The position numbers and the translations under genes were made by a program. The notes below the pieces were generated by a model, which saw only the letters and a program-made list of their open reading frames with translations, did no database searches and was not told the origin of the DNA. Source: UBA2421 sp002343075 (GTDB taxonomy: Bacteria; Planctomycetota; Phycisphaerae; Tepidisphaerales; Tepidisphaeraceae). Taken from it: 44,699 nucleotides of DNA. Shown here one piece after another: positions 1-6,846 of the stretch; the stretch's first letter is position 1, and every line of letters begins with the position of its first letter. The stretch spans positions 1-44,699 of the forward strand of contig CALJLN010000031.1 in the NCBI GenBank assembly GCA_937982565.1. Reading direction: 5' to 3'.

Positions 1-39
1 TTGCAGTCGGCGGTGGGCGGTGGGCAGTCGGCAGGTGAA

Positions 40-55
40 TGTTCCGCGCGGAACA
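40..55. promoter_or_regulatory. parS-like 16-bp palindrome, copy 1
   Basis: A perfect 16-bp palindrome, TGTTCCGCGCGGAACA. It matches the classical ParB-binding consensus TGTTTCACGTGAAACA at 12 of 16 positions, and the four differences are symmetric, so dyad symmetry is kept. The core is GCGC instead of ACGT. It could be a lineage-specific parS site, an operator for a dimeric regulator, or part of the dispersed repeat it sits in. Confidence 0.4.
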
Positions 56-190
56 GTTGTTGCTTGCTGGTTGCTGGTTTTTGGGATTTGGGATTTGGTA
101 ATTGGTTCTTGGTCGTTTGGTTTTGTGTTTTGTGCTGCTGGGAACTGGGCGGGGGCTGTGCCATCAAGCCCTCGCAGACCCTCCCCCCAA

Positions 191-216
191 CCCCCTCCCG
201 GAGTACCAGGAGGGGG
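191..216. repeat. C-rich/G-rich inverted repeat (hairpin)
   Basis: Perfect 8-bp arms CCCCCTCC (191-198) and GGAGGGGG (209-216) with a 10-base loop. It lies about 125 bases past the stop of the leftward dioxygenase gene. It could fold in a read-through transcript, but no T-run follows, so it is not a standard intrinsic terminator. Confidence 0.45.
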
Positions 217-220
217 AGAT

Positions 221-247
221 GGAACATTGTTCCGCGCGGAACAATGT
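221..247. promoter_or_regulatory. parS-like palindrome, copy 2, extended
   Basis: Three half-sites stand in a row: GGAACA (221-226), TGTTCC (228-233) and GGAACA (238-243). The last two are separated by GCGC exactly as in copy 1. The perfect palindrome extends outward to 24 bp (224-247). The outer GGAACA adds a second overlapping dyad centred on base 227. This clustered arrangement is stronger evidence for a protein-binding site than one palindrome alone, but the binding protein cannot be named from the sequence. Confidence 0.45.
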
Positions 248-300
248 GCAATCACCTCTGCCGACTGCCGACTGCGCGCTGCCCTCTGCCCTCTGCACCC

Positions 301-310
301 GCGCGGAACA
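301..310. promoter_or_regulatory. parS-like half-site, copy 3
   Basis: GCGCGGAACA repeats the core and right half of the palindromes at 40-55 and 228-243. The left half is missing. It brings the count to six TGTTCC/GGAACA half-sites within 271 bases. Confidence 0.3.
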
Positions 311-341
311 TTCGTACGGCGCTGTTGCAGCCGGGGGGCGG

Positions 342-1457
342 TTAGAGTTTGCCTCGTTTGGCTTGTTCTCTTTCGATGGCCTCGAAGAGTGCGGTGAAGT
401 TGCCTTCGCCGAAGCCGTCGGAGTTGCCTCTTCGCTGGATGATTTCGTAGAAGAGTGTAGGCCGATCAAACAGGGGTTTGCTGAACAGTTGCAGGAGGTA
501 GCCATCGGCGCGGTCGCGGTCCACGAGGATCTTGAGTCGCTTGAGGTCTTCGATGCTTTCCTTGATTTCGCCGACGCGTTCGGGAACTTTGTCGTAGTAG
601 GTGTCGGGGACTTCGAGAAAGTCCATCCCGCGGTTGCGCATCTCGGCGATGGCGGCGACGATGTTGGGCGTGAGCAGGGCGATGTGCTGAATGCCTGGCC
701 CGCGATACTCGTCGAGGTATTCCTGTATCTGGCTGTTTTTGCTGCTCGGTTCGTTAATGGGGATCTTGATGTACCCTTCGCTGGCGCCCATGACTTTGCT
801 CATGAGGGCGCTTCGGCCGGTGTTGATGTCGAAGTGTCTTGCTTCCTCGAATCCAAAGACGCGCGCGTACCAGTCGCACCACTGGTTCATGCTTTCGACA
901 TTGGCGACCATGTGATCGATGCACATAAGCTGGATTTCGTCTTCCTCGATTCCGCCGGCGACATTGACATAGCCGGGGGCGAACTTGTCGTGGTTTTTGC
1001 GTTGGAGGAAGGTGTGTGTGGTATCGCCGAATGCGGCGATTGTCCCGCCGACGAAATCGCCATTGTCTTCGATATCGCGAACGACGGTGCACCCTTCGCT
1101 GCGCGCGTGCGCGAGCGACTTGGCCACATCGCGGACGCGGAAGGCGATGTCTTTCACGCCGTTGCCGTGGGTGGCGACGTGCTGTCGGATGTCGGCTGCG
1201 GAGGGGTCGTCGCCGTCGGCTTCTGCAAAGAGGAAATTGATTCGTCCCTGCCCGACGATGACGGCGCGCCGGCCCTTGGCACCGGTGGTGCGGTCGGCCT
1301 TGGCGCGTCGGCGCATGCCGAGCCGATGCTCGTGATATCTGGCCCATTCCTCGGCGTCGTTGACATAGAACTCGACGTGATCGATGCCGGTGACGCCCAG
1401 CGGATTATCGCCGCGGCTGGACTTCTTGGCTTCTAATGAGACTGCAGTCACGGACAT
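342..1457 (-). CDS. hppD: 4-hydroxyphenylpyruvate dioxygenase
   Basis: Fe(II) enzyme converting 4-hydroxyphenylpyruvate to homogentisate in tyrosine degradation; cytoplasmic. The 371-residue product has the family's two-barrel (VOC fold) layout. The three iron ligands of the C-terminal barrel are visible as H182 (IDHMV), H258 (GIQHIAL) and E338 (FYEIIQR). They are followed by the signature GFGEGNFTALFEAIEREQ near the C-terminus. The start at 1457 is chosen because GGAGG sits six bases upstream; a start nine codons earlier lacks this. It lies directly downstream of the XRE-cupin gene on the same strand, 74 bases apart, so the two may be co-transcribed. Hydroxymandelate synthase is a related fold, but the C-terminal signature here is that of the dioxygenase. 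No homogentisate dioxygenase is seen nearby. Confidence 0.93.
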   Translation of the reverse strand: MSVTAVSLEAKKSSRGDNPLGVTGIDHVEFYVNDAEEWARYHEHRLGMRRRAKADRTTGAKGRRAVIVGQGRINFLFAEADGDDPSAADIRQHVATHGNGVKDIAFRVRDVAKSLAHARSEGCTVVRDIEDNGDFVGGTIAAFGDTTHTFLQRKNHDKFAPGYVNVAGGIEEDEIQLMCIDHMVANVESMNQWCDWYARVFGFEEARHFDINTGRSALMSKVMGASEGYIKIPINEPSSKNSQIQEYLDEYRGPGIQHIALLTPNIVAAIAEMRNRGMDFLEVPDTYYDKVPERVGEIKESIEDLKRLKILVDRDRADGYLLQLFSKPLFDRPTLFYEIIQRRGNSDGFGEGNFTALFEAIEREQAKRGKL

Positions 1458-1470
1458 GGTTTCCTCCGTC

Positions 1471-1532
1471 GCACGGGCTTCCAACCCGTTCTCAGGTTTT
1501 TGGAATGAAGAAGACGGGCTGGAAACCCGTGC
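1471..1532. repeat. Inverted repeat between regulator and dioxygenase genes
   Basis: Arms of 19 bases at 1471-1489 (GCACGGGCTTCCAACCCGT) and 1514-1532 are inverted copies differing at two positions. They fill most of the 74-base gap and touch the stop codon of the upstream regulator gene (1532-1534). The word ACGGGCTTCCAGCCCGT is, from memory, a common intergenic element in Planctomycetes and Verrucomicrobia. In a leftward transcript it would form a strong hairpin between the two genes. Confidence 0.6.
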
Positions 1533-2185
1533 TACGCCTTGCCTCTATAAATCTCCACCAGAACCACAGTCGCATCCACCTTGCCGATGTTCTCGATTGC
1601 GTGCGGGACGTCGGCGGGGTAGTGGGCGCTGTCGCCTTTATTCAGGACGGCTTCGTCGGTGTTGGCGATGACTTTGATCGTGCCACTTTCCACCGTGAGA
1701 AACTCGCGCACCCCGCCGAAGTGGGGAGCACTTTTGAGCTTGGCACCGGGCCTCAATGACACCTCATAAAACTCCACATCGGTCTCAACATGCGGCGGGG
1801 AGAGCGTGCGGATCTTCACGTCTTTGCCGCTTCGATAATGATAGGTGCGATCGTCGCTTCTGACGATATCAATTGCGGTGGTGGCGTCGGGAATGTCAAC
1901 CAGATTGCCGAGGCTCATGCCGAACGATTGTGCGATGCGATAAGCGACCGCAAGAGTCGGGTTGGCTTCATTGCGCTCGATCTGCGAGAGCATCGACCGA
2001 CTCACGCCGCAGGCGGCGGAGAGTTGTTCGAGCGTCCAGCCCTTTTTCTTGCGCAGTTGACGCACCCGGTCACACAAATGGCCGGCGATGTTGTCGATCT
2101 GCAGCACGGGTGCCGCAGTTCCGTTTCGCGGGCGCGGCGCGTCGCCGTCGTCGATGAGAGGATCAGGATCGTCGCCACGCTTCAT
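1532..2185 (-). CDS. XRE-family regulator with C-terminal cupin domain
   Basis: Transcriptional regulator of 217 residues. An N-terminal helix-turn-helix at about residues 36-95 contains TLEQLSAACGVSRSMLSQIE. A single cupin barrel at about 140-215 contains PHFGGVREFLTVESG and GDSAHYPADVPHAIENIG, and probably binds a small ligand or metal. This architecture is common in regulators of amino-acid, polyamine and carboxylate catabolism. The start at 2185 gives a compact N-terminus and puts the gene next to an AT-rich divergent region shared with the beta-oxidation gene. The frame stays open upstream, but that part would cross the intergenic region. Target inferred from position: the downstream dioxygenase, itself, and perhaps the divergent fatty-acid gene. 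Confidence 0.85.
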   Translation of the reverse strand: MKRGDDPDPLIDDGDAPRPRNGTAAPVLQIDNIAGHLCDRVRQLRKKKGWTLEQLSAACGVSRSMLSQIERNEANPTLAVAYRIAQSFGMSLGNLVDIPDATTAIDIVRSDDRTYHYRSGKDVKIRTLSPPHVETDVEFYEVSLRPGAKLKSAPHFGGVREFLTVESGTIKVIANTDEAVLNKGDSAHYPADVPHAIENIGKVDATVVLVEIYRGKA

Positions 2186-2260
2186 GGCGTTCCAATATAC
2201 TAGAAAACACGTCTTGTAAAATAGAAATACGGGAATAACATGAACTTTGGCGTCGATTTT
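2186..2260. promoter_or_regulatory. AT-rich divergent promoter region
   Basis: The gap between the leftward regulator and the rightward beta-oxidation gene is strikingly AT-rich compared with its GC-rich surroundings. On the minus strand TTTACA (2220-2215) and TATATT (2199-2194) are 15 bases apart. On the plus strand TTGTAA (2214-2219) precedes TAACAT (2236-2241) by 16 bases. Both are imperfect sigma-70-like pairs. The minus-strand pair would give an almost leaderless regulator mRNA. The region is the natural operator site for the XRE-cupin protein. Confidence 0.35.
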
Positions 2261-2315
2261 GTTGCACCCCGGTGCGGCAGCGAGATCAGAATCTTTTGTT
2301 GATAAGGATGCGTTG

Positions 2316-4367
2316 ATGTCCACCTGCGTGCGGTACACCCGCGACGACAACGGCCTCGCCACCGTTACGCTCGACCTCCCGGGAAAGAGCGTCAACACGC
2401 TAACCGTACAGATGTGGGCCGAGCTTGATCAGGCACTCGCACAAGCCGAGGCCGACCTGCCGCGCGCTCTTTTGATTGTCTCGGCCAAGCCCAGAATTTT
2501 CATCGCAGGTGCCGATTTGTTTGAGCTGCGCGCGATGAGCGATCATGAGCTTGATCAGTACCTCGCCGACGGACAGCGAATCCTAAACCGCCTGGAGAAG
2601 ATGCAGTGTCCCACGGTCGCCGTCATCAACGGTGATGCGCTGGGCGGTGGGCTGGAAGTGGCGATGGCATGCAGATACCGCATTGCAGCCGACGATGTAA
2701 GCGTCAAGCTTGGTCTTCCGGAGGTTCAGTTAGGAATTTGCCCCGGATGGGGTGGGACTGTGCGCGCCGTGAAGCTGGTCGGCGTGCAGAAGGCGGTCGA
2801 ACTCGCGACGACCGGACGCCCCATCTCGCCGCAAGATGCCATGGCCGCGTGCCTCATTGACACGCTGGTGCCCCGCGCCGAGCTACTGAATGCCGCGCCC
2901 AACCTGCTCGACACCGATGCCCACGCCGGCTTGTCGGTAAAGCCGGCCGACCTGGCTTACCTTGACCGCGTTAAACCGGAGATCGAGACAAAGAACAGCC
3001 CGAACACTCCCGCGCCCGCTCGGATTGTGCAGGTCATTCGTGCCACCGCGGAGGGTGGCGCTGAAGCCGGCTTTGCTGCCGAGCGGCGCGGGTTGATCGA
3101 GCTGCGTGCCACCCCCGCCGGCCGTAACTTGTTGCGCCTGTTTTTCCTCCGGCAAAGCGCCAGGAAGGACGCCGCCAAAACCGCTGGCGGCACGCCGCGC
3201 GAAGTGAAACGCGTGGCGATCATAGGCGGCGGAATGATGGGCGGGGGAATCGTTCATGCATTTGTAAAAAGCGCTCTCGGCAAGTCTGACGCGCCGGTGC
3301 TGTGCATCGAATCGGAAGCCGTCGCCCCCGCCGCCGCGTCGCGGATCCAATCGGCGCTGGAGAAAGACGGGTTAAACCCTGCGTCGTTCCGCATGAGCAG
3401 CAATATCGAAGACGTCGGCGATGCCGATTTGATCATCGAAGCCATTGTGGAAGACATGCCCGCAAAGGAGGCGCTGTTCGCAAAGCTGGAAAAGCTCGCC
3501 AACCCTCAAGCGATCCTGGCGAGCAACACCAGTAGCCTGAGCGTCGGCAAGATCAGCAATTCGCTCACCGATGCCGCGCGCGTGGTTGGCATCCATTTTT
3601 TCAACCCAGTCCCCAAGATGCCTCTGGTCGAAGTGATTCGCCAGCCGTGCACCAGCAACGACGCACTGGCGACGGCGGTGTCGGTGGCGGTGCTGCTCGG
3701 CAAGACGCCGATCGTTTGCAACGATGCCCCGGGGTTCATCGTCAACCGCATTCTGATGCCGTACCTCAGCGAATCAATGCGACTCGCGGAAGAAGGCGTG
3801 AGTATCGAAGCGATCGATTCCGCCGTGAAACGCTGGGGCATGCCGATGGGGCCATTCGAGTTGATCGACCAGATCGGCATGGATGTCATCGTCGGCATTT
3901 TCAAGGCCTTGCGGCCGTATCTCGGCGATCGCGTGGAAACTCCCGGCGCGCTCCTCACTGCAGTCAAACGCAAGTGGCTCGGACGCAAGAGCAAGGTCGG
4001 CTTTTATCAATACAGCGACGATCGCTCGGTGAGACCGCGGGTGCACTCTGAAATGGTCGCGCTTCTGAGCAAGGCCAGCCTCACAATGGATGAAGACGCG
4101 ATCCAGGATCGGTGCTTGTTGCCAATGGCGAATGAAGCGGCGCGTGTGCTCGTAGAGAAAGTGACCGAATCGATCGATGCCGTCGATCTCGCGTGCATTA
4201 CGGGCCTGGGCATGGCAGGTTGGCGCGGCGGAATCTGTCGCCACGTGATCGACACGGGCGTATCGACAATCGTCAGCAAGCTGCAGGCGCTGGCCGCGGC
4301 GCATGGCGACCGGCTGAATCCGTCGAAGTTTTTGTGGCAGATTCCGAAGCTAGAAAAACTTTCTTGA
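2316..4367 (+). CDS. Enoyl-CoA hydratase/3-hydroxyacyl-CoA dehydrogenase fusion (FadB/FadJ-like)
   Basis: Bifunctional beta-oxidation enzyme of 683 residues. It hydrates 2-enoyl-CoA and oxidises the product to 3-ketoacyl-CoA with NAD. The N-terminal crotonase domain (1-190) keeps the oxyanion-hole segment IFIAGADLFEL and both catalytic glutamates, E114 (ALGGGLE) and E136 (GLPE). The NAD-binding domain begins at KRVAIIGGGMMGGG (298-311). The dehydrogenase histidine is H427 in VGIHFFNPVPKMPLVEV. Two C-terminal 3HCDH domains follow. The start at 2316 has AAGGA at a usable distance; a longer frame from a TTG at 2247 would cover the AT-rich promoter region. The thiolase that would complete the cycle is at 5493. 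Chain-length preference cannot be read, but the nearby acyl-CoA mutase suggests short chains. Confidence 0.92.
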   Translation: MSTCVRYTRDDNGLATVTLDLPGKSVNTLTVQMWAELDQALAQAEADLPRALLIVSAKPRIFIAGADLFELRAMSDHELDQYLADGQRILNRLEKMQCPTVAVINGDALGGGLEVAMACRYRIAADDVSVKLGLPEVQLGICPGWGGTVRAVKLVGVQKAVELATTGRPISPQDAMAACLIDTLVPRAELLNAAPNLLDTDAHAGLSVKPADLAYLDRVKPEIETKNSPNTPAPARIVQVIRATAEGGAEAGFAAERRGLIELRATPAGRNLLRLFFLRQSARKDAAKTAGGTPREVKRVAIIGGGMMGGGIVHAFVKSALGKSDAPVLCIESEAVAPAAASRIQSALEKDGLNPASFRMSSNIEDVGDADLIIEAIVEDMPAKEALFAKLEKLANPQAILASNTSSLSVGKISNSLTDAARVVGIHFFNPVPKMPLVEVIRQPCTSNDALATAVSVAVLLGKTPIVCNDAPGFIVNRILMPYLSESMRLAEEGVSIEAIDSAVKRWGMPMGPFELIDQIGMDVIVGIFKALRPYLGDRVETPGALLTAVKRKWLGRKSKVGFYQYSDDRSVRPRVHSEMVALLSKASLTMDEDAIQDRCLLPMANEAARVLVEKVTESIDAVDLACITGLGMAGWRGGICRHVIDTGVSTIVSKLQALAAAHGDRLNPSKFLWQIPKLEKLS

Positions 4368-4370
4368 AAA

Positions 4371-4528
4371 CCAGAATGACGAAACCAGAAATGCGAATCA
4401 ACTCCGAAAGCAGAATGACGAACGCGCCGAACGGTAAGTGTCACCGTTCGACTATTCGGATTTCGTCATTCGGCCTTGATTCGGATTGGGGGTTACGTCA
4501 TTCAGATTGGCCATCTTGCCGTCGGCAA
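4371..4528. repeat. Intergenic inverted-repeat element, ATGACGAA family
   Basis: The convergent gap between the fatty-acid enzyme and the SDR holds repeated GAATGACGAA / CAGAA words (4371-4424) and their inverted form, ATTCGGATTTCGTCATTCGG and TACGTCATTCAGATTGG, at 4454-4508. The same family recurs at 6717-6810. The arms could fold into a long imperfect hairpin and act as a bidirectional transcript end. Nothing in it looks coding. Confidence 0.6.
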
Positions 4529-4549
4529 TCGGCTATCAGCTATCAGCAA

Positions 4550-5281
4550 TCACGCCCCCATGTAAAACCCGCCGTTCACATGAATCACCTGTCCGGTGAT
4601 GTATGCACTCAGAGGCGAGCAGAGGAACAGCGCGACACCCACGATGTCTTCTGTCGTTCCAAGCCGGCCCAGCGGGGTTTGCGCGATGAACCCCGCGGTC
4701 ACGTCGTCCTTCATGCCGGCGGTCATTTCGGTGGCGATCACGCCGGGCGCGATGGCGTTGACGCGCACCTTCTGCCGGGCAAACTCGCGTGCCGCAACCT
4801 TTGTCAGCGCCATCACGCCAGCCTTGCTCGGGGCGTAGGCCGCCTGGCCGAAAAACCCGAGTGTGCCCGCGACGCTCGCCATGTTCACCACACAGCCGCC
4901 TTCGCGCAGCAAGTCGGCACAGGCGCGCAGGACATTAAAAGGCCCGCCGAGGTTGATCTTCAGCGACGCCTCAAAATCGGCAAGTTCGATCTTTTTGATC
5001 GACTTCTCGCGCAGGATGCCAGCGTTGTTGATGATGATATCCAGCCCGCCGACGCTGGCCTTGATTTGCTCCGCCATCGCAGCGACCGAATCAAACCTCG
5101 AAACGTCTCCGGCAACGGCAACCGCCCCGGCGCATTTTCCCGCGGTTTCGGTTGGCGCGATAAGATCGTTCAAAACGCATCGCGCCCCGCGCTGGCTCAG
5201 GGCAATGGCAATCGCCGCACCAATGCCGCGCGACGCGCCGGTGATCAACGCTGTTTTTCCTCTAAAATCAAGTTCGTTCAT
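4550..5281 (-). CDS. Short-chain dehydrogenase/reductase (FabG-like)
   Basis: NAD(P)-dependent oxidoreductase of 243 residues, the usual classical SDR length. Visible motifs are the cofactor loop TGASRGIG (14-21), NNAG (85-88) and the catalytic tetrad N110, S136, Y149, K153 (YAPSK). The C-terminus has the GQVIHVNGGFYMGA ending typical of 3-oxoacyl-ACP reductases. The enzyme could be a 3-oxoacyl-ACP reductase or a 3-hydroxyacyl-CoA dehydrogenase; its place between a FadB-like enzyme and a thiolase favours acyl-CoA metabolism. It runs opposite to its neighbours, and its start is followed within a few bases upstream by an inverted repeat. No Shine-Dalgarno sequence is visible, so translation may rely on an unstructured or very short leader. 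Confidence 0.9.
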   Translation of the reverse strand: MNELDFRGKTALITGASRGIGAAIAIALSQRGARCVLNDLIAPTETAGKCAGAVAVAGDVSRFDSVAAMAEQIKASVGGLDIIINNAGILREKSIKKIELADFEASLKINLGGPFNVLRACADLLREGGCVVNMASVAGTLGFFGQAAYAPSKAGVMALTKVAAREFARQKVRVNAIAPGVIATEMTAGMKDDVTAGFIAQTPLGRLGTTEDIVGVALFLCSPLSAYITGQVIHVNGGFYMGA

Positions 5282-5284
5282 GTT

Positions 5285-5470
5285 GGCCGCAGATTAACGC
5301 AGATCAACGCAGATGCCAGAAGTAGGGGCATGGTCACCCCAAACGCCACTCCGGTCGGGCCTGTGCGTCGTGGCGATTCGTTTCGCCAAACACCTCCGCG
5401 GACGAAAGCGCTCGGTATGACAAGTCTGCACTTTGATTTAATCTGCGTTCATCAGCGTTCATCTGCGGCC
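5285..5470. repeat. Intergenic inverted repeat, GCAGATTAACGCAGAT family
   Basis: Thirty-base arms at 5285-5314 and 5441-5470 are inverted copies with 27 matching positions. The left arm begins GGCCGCAGATTAACGCAGAT. Each arm is itself a tandem of a roughly 10-base unit (CGCAGATNAA). They flank 126 bases of unexplained sequence. The element spans the divergent gap between the SDR and the thiolase, so both promoters must lie in or beside it. From memory, this is a well-known intergenic word in Planctomycetes, Verrucomicrobia and Acidobacteria. Confidence 0.65.
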
Positions 5471-5492
5471 TTCAAATGATTCGGAGTCAGAA

Positions 5493-6719
5493 ATGCCAGA
5501 ACAAGTATATGCAATCGGTGTCGGTCGAACCGACTTCAAACGAAATCTGAAGAAGGAAGGCAAATCGCTCCGCGATGTCATCGTAGAGGCCGGTCGGGCG
5601 GCGATTGATGATGCAGGTGTAGAGCCGGCGGTCGTGCAATCGGGCGTCGTCGGCAACTTTGCCGCAGGGCGGCTGACCAGGCAGCTACATCTTGGCGCCT
5701 ATCTCTGTGACATCGATGAATCCATGCGCGGTTTGCCCACCTTCCACGCCGAGGCGGCGTGTGCCAGCGGGAGTGTGGCACTGGTGGCAGGGTTTCACCA
5801 GGTCATGGGCGGGATTTACGATGCTGTGCTCGTGGTTGGCGCCGAGCAGCAGAAGACCATGCCCCCAAATGAAGTGGGTGATGTGCTCGCCAGCGCCGGC
5901 GAGTATTCCACCGAGCGGCCAAAGTATGGCGAGCTGACGTTCCCCTCGCTCTTCGGCTACGTCGCCGAAGTTTACAAGCAGACTTACGGGTTGACCGAAA
6001 AGGAACTGGCGTCGGTCGCTGCAAAGAATCGCATGCACGCCACGCTGAATCCGCTCGCGCAAATGCGCGATGCCGGAGTGAGCGATGAACAGGCCTGCGC
6101 GGTAAGCGAGAAGAATCCGGCCATTGCCGGACTGCTCAAGCTTTGCGATTGCAGCCAGATTACCGACGGTGCCGCTGCGGTGCTGCTGGTGAGTCAGAAG
6201 TTTCTTTCTCGGCATAAGTTGAAGAAGCCGGCAATCAGGCTCGCCGGCTACGGTAACACGACCGATTATCTCCCCGTCGATCGCAAGGACGTGCCCGTCT
6301 TCGCGCAGGCGCGCAAGAGCGCCCAACAGGCCTTTAGCCGGGCGGCTTGCGGCCCGAACGAGTTACAAGGCCTTGACGTACACGACTGTTTTTCAATCAG
6401 CGAGATCTGTGCTTACGAGATCCTCGGCCTCGTCGAAAACGGACAGGGCGCCAAACTCGCCGCGAGCGGGGCGACGCGACTCAAAGCCGTTGGTGGAAGC
6501 CCTCAGGCGGGCGTGCCGATCGTTAACCCCGGCGGGGGGCTGATCGGCGACGGCCATCCGGTCGGCGCAACCGGCGTGCGGCAGGTGGTCGAGGCCGTCG
6601 CACACCTCCGCGGGGAAGCGGGCGCGCGGCAGATCGAAAACTGCCGGCGCTACATGACGTTTAACATGGGCGGCTCATTTACGACCGCCGTTGCTTGTGT
6701 CTGGGAATCGACTCAATGA
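5493..6719 (+). CDS. Thiolase, SCP2/lipid-transfer type
   Basis: Acyl-CoA C-acyltransferase of 408 residues that would cleave 3-ketoacyl-CoA to acetyl-CoA plus a shortened acyl-CoA. The nucleophilic cysteine is C90 in AEAACASGS. The HDCFSISEI segment replaces the NEAF motif of classical thiolases, and NPGGGLIGDGHPVGATG carries the catalytic histidine. The HDCF form is typical of SCP2/SCPx-type thiolases, which often handle branched or bulky acyl-CoAs. The ATG at 5493 has GGAG eight bases upstream. It probably completes the beta-oxidation set with the FadB-like protein and works beside the acyl-CoA mutase downstream. Confidence 0.9.
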   Translation: MPEQVYAIGVGRTDFKRNLKKEGKSLRDVIVEAGRAAIDDAGVEPAVVQSGVVGNFAAGRLTRQLHLGAYLCDIDESMRGLPTFHAEAACASGSVALVAGFHQVMGGIYDAVLVVGAEQQKTMPPNEVGDVLASAGEYSTERPKYGELTFPSLFGYVAEVYKQTYGLTEKELASVAAKNRMHATLNPLAQMRDAGVSDEQACAVSEKNPAIAGLLKLCDCSQITDGAAAVLLVSQKFLSRHKLKKPAIRLAGYGNTTDYLPVDRKDVPVFAQARKSAQQAFSRAACGPNELQGLDVHDCFSISEICAYEILGLVENGQGAKLAASGATRLKAVGGSPQAGVPIVNPGGGLIGDGHPVGATGVRQVVEAVAHLRGEAGARQIENCRRYMTFNMGGSFTTAVACVWESTQ

Positions 6720-6810
6720 CGAATCACGAAACCAGAAACTCGAGTCAAATCCGAGTGACGAAACCTGAACCGGACAGCGCGGCTTTTTCGTCATTCGGGT
6801 TTCGGATTTG
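6717..6810. repeat. Intergenic inverted-repeat element, ATGACGAA family, second copy
   Basis: Begins at the thiolase stop codon with ATGACGAATCACGAAACCAG (6717-6736) and further CCGAGTGACGAAACCTGAA words. The inverted form TTCGTCATTCGGGTTTCGGA occurs at 6787-6806. It is the same element as at 4371-4528 and fills the gap before the B12/GTPase gene. A leader hairpin or transcript-end function is possible. Confidence 0.6.
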
Positions 6811-6846
6811 TGGTATCAGGCCCTGGGTTTTTGCAGATTGATTGAG

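Larger units (their letters stand above)
3..310. repeat. Non-coding repeat mosaic at the window start
   Basis: I see no credible gene in the first 341 bases. The open frames here have low-complexity translations and no family resemblance. The stretch is built from modules. A GCAGTCGGCGGTGGGCGG-type block lies at 3-35. A related block in opposite orientation lies at 257-297, with CTGCCGACTGCCGACTG followed by GCCCTCTGCCCTCTGC. Between them are a GGGATTTGGGATTTGG run near 83-99 and a C-rich/G-rich hairpin with arms 191-198 and 209-216. TGTTCC/GGAACA palindromes are embedded in the block. The same GCAGTCGGCGG and GGGCAGAGGGCAG words return at 18043-18096, so this is a dispersed intergenic element rather than decayed coding DNA. 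Confidence 0.6.

Noticed and set aside
102..1436. A 444-residue open frame on the + strand opposite the dioxygenase gene
   Set aside because: It is the antisense shadow of hppD, which has all iron ligands and family signatures on the minus strand; the + translation resembles nothing known.
5493..6719. Thiolase read as a ketoacyl-ACP synthase
   Set aside because: The HDCF and GGGLIGDGHPVGATG segments are those of SCP2-type thiolases, and there is no acyl-carrier gene nearby.
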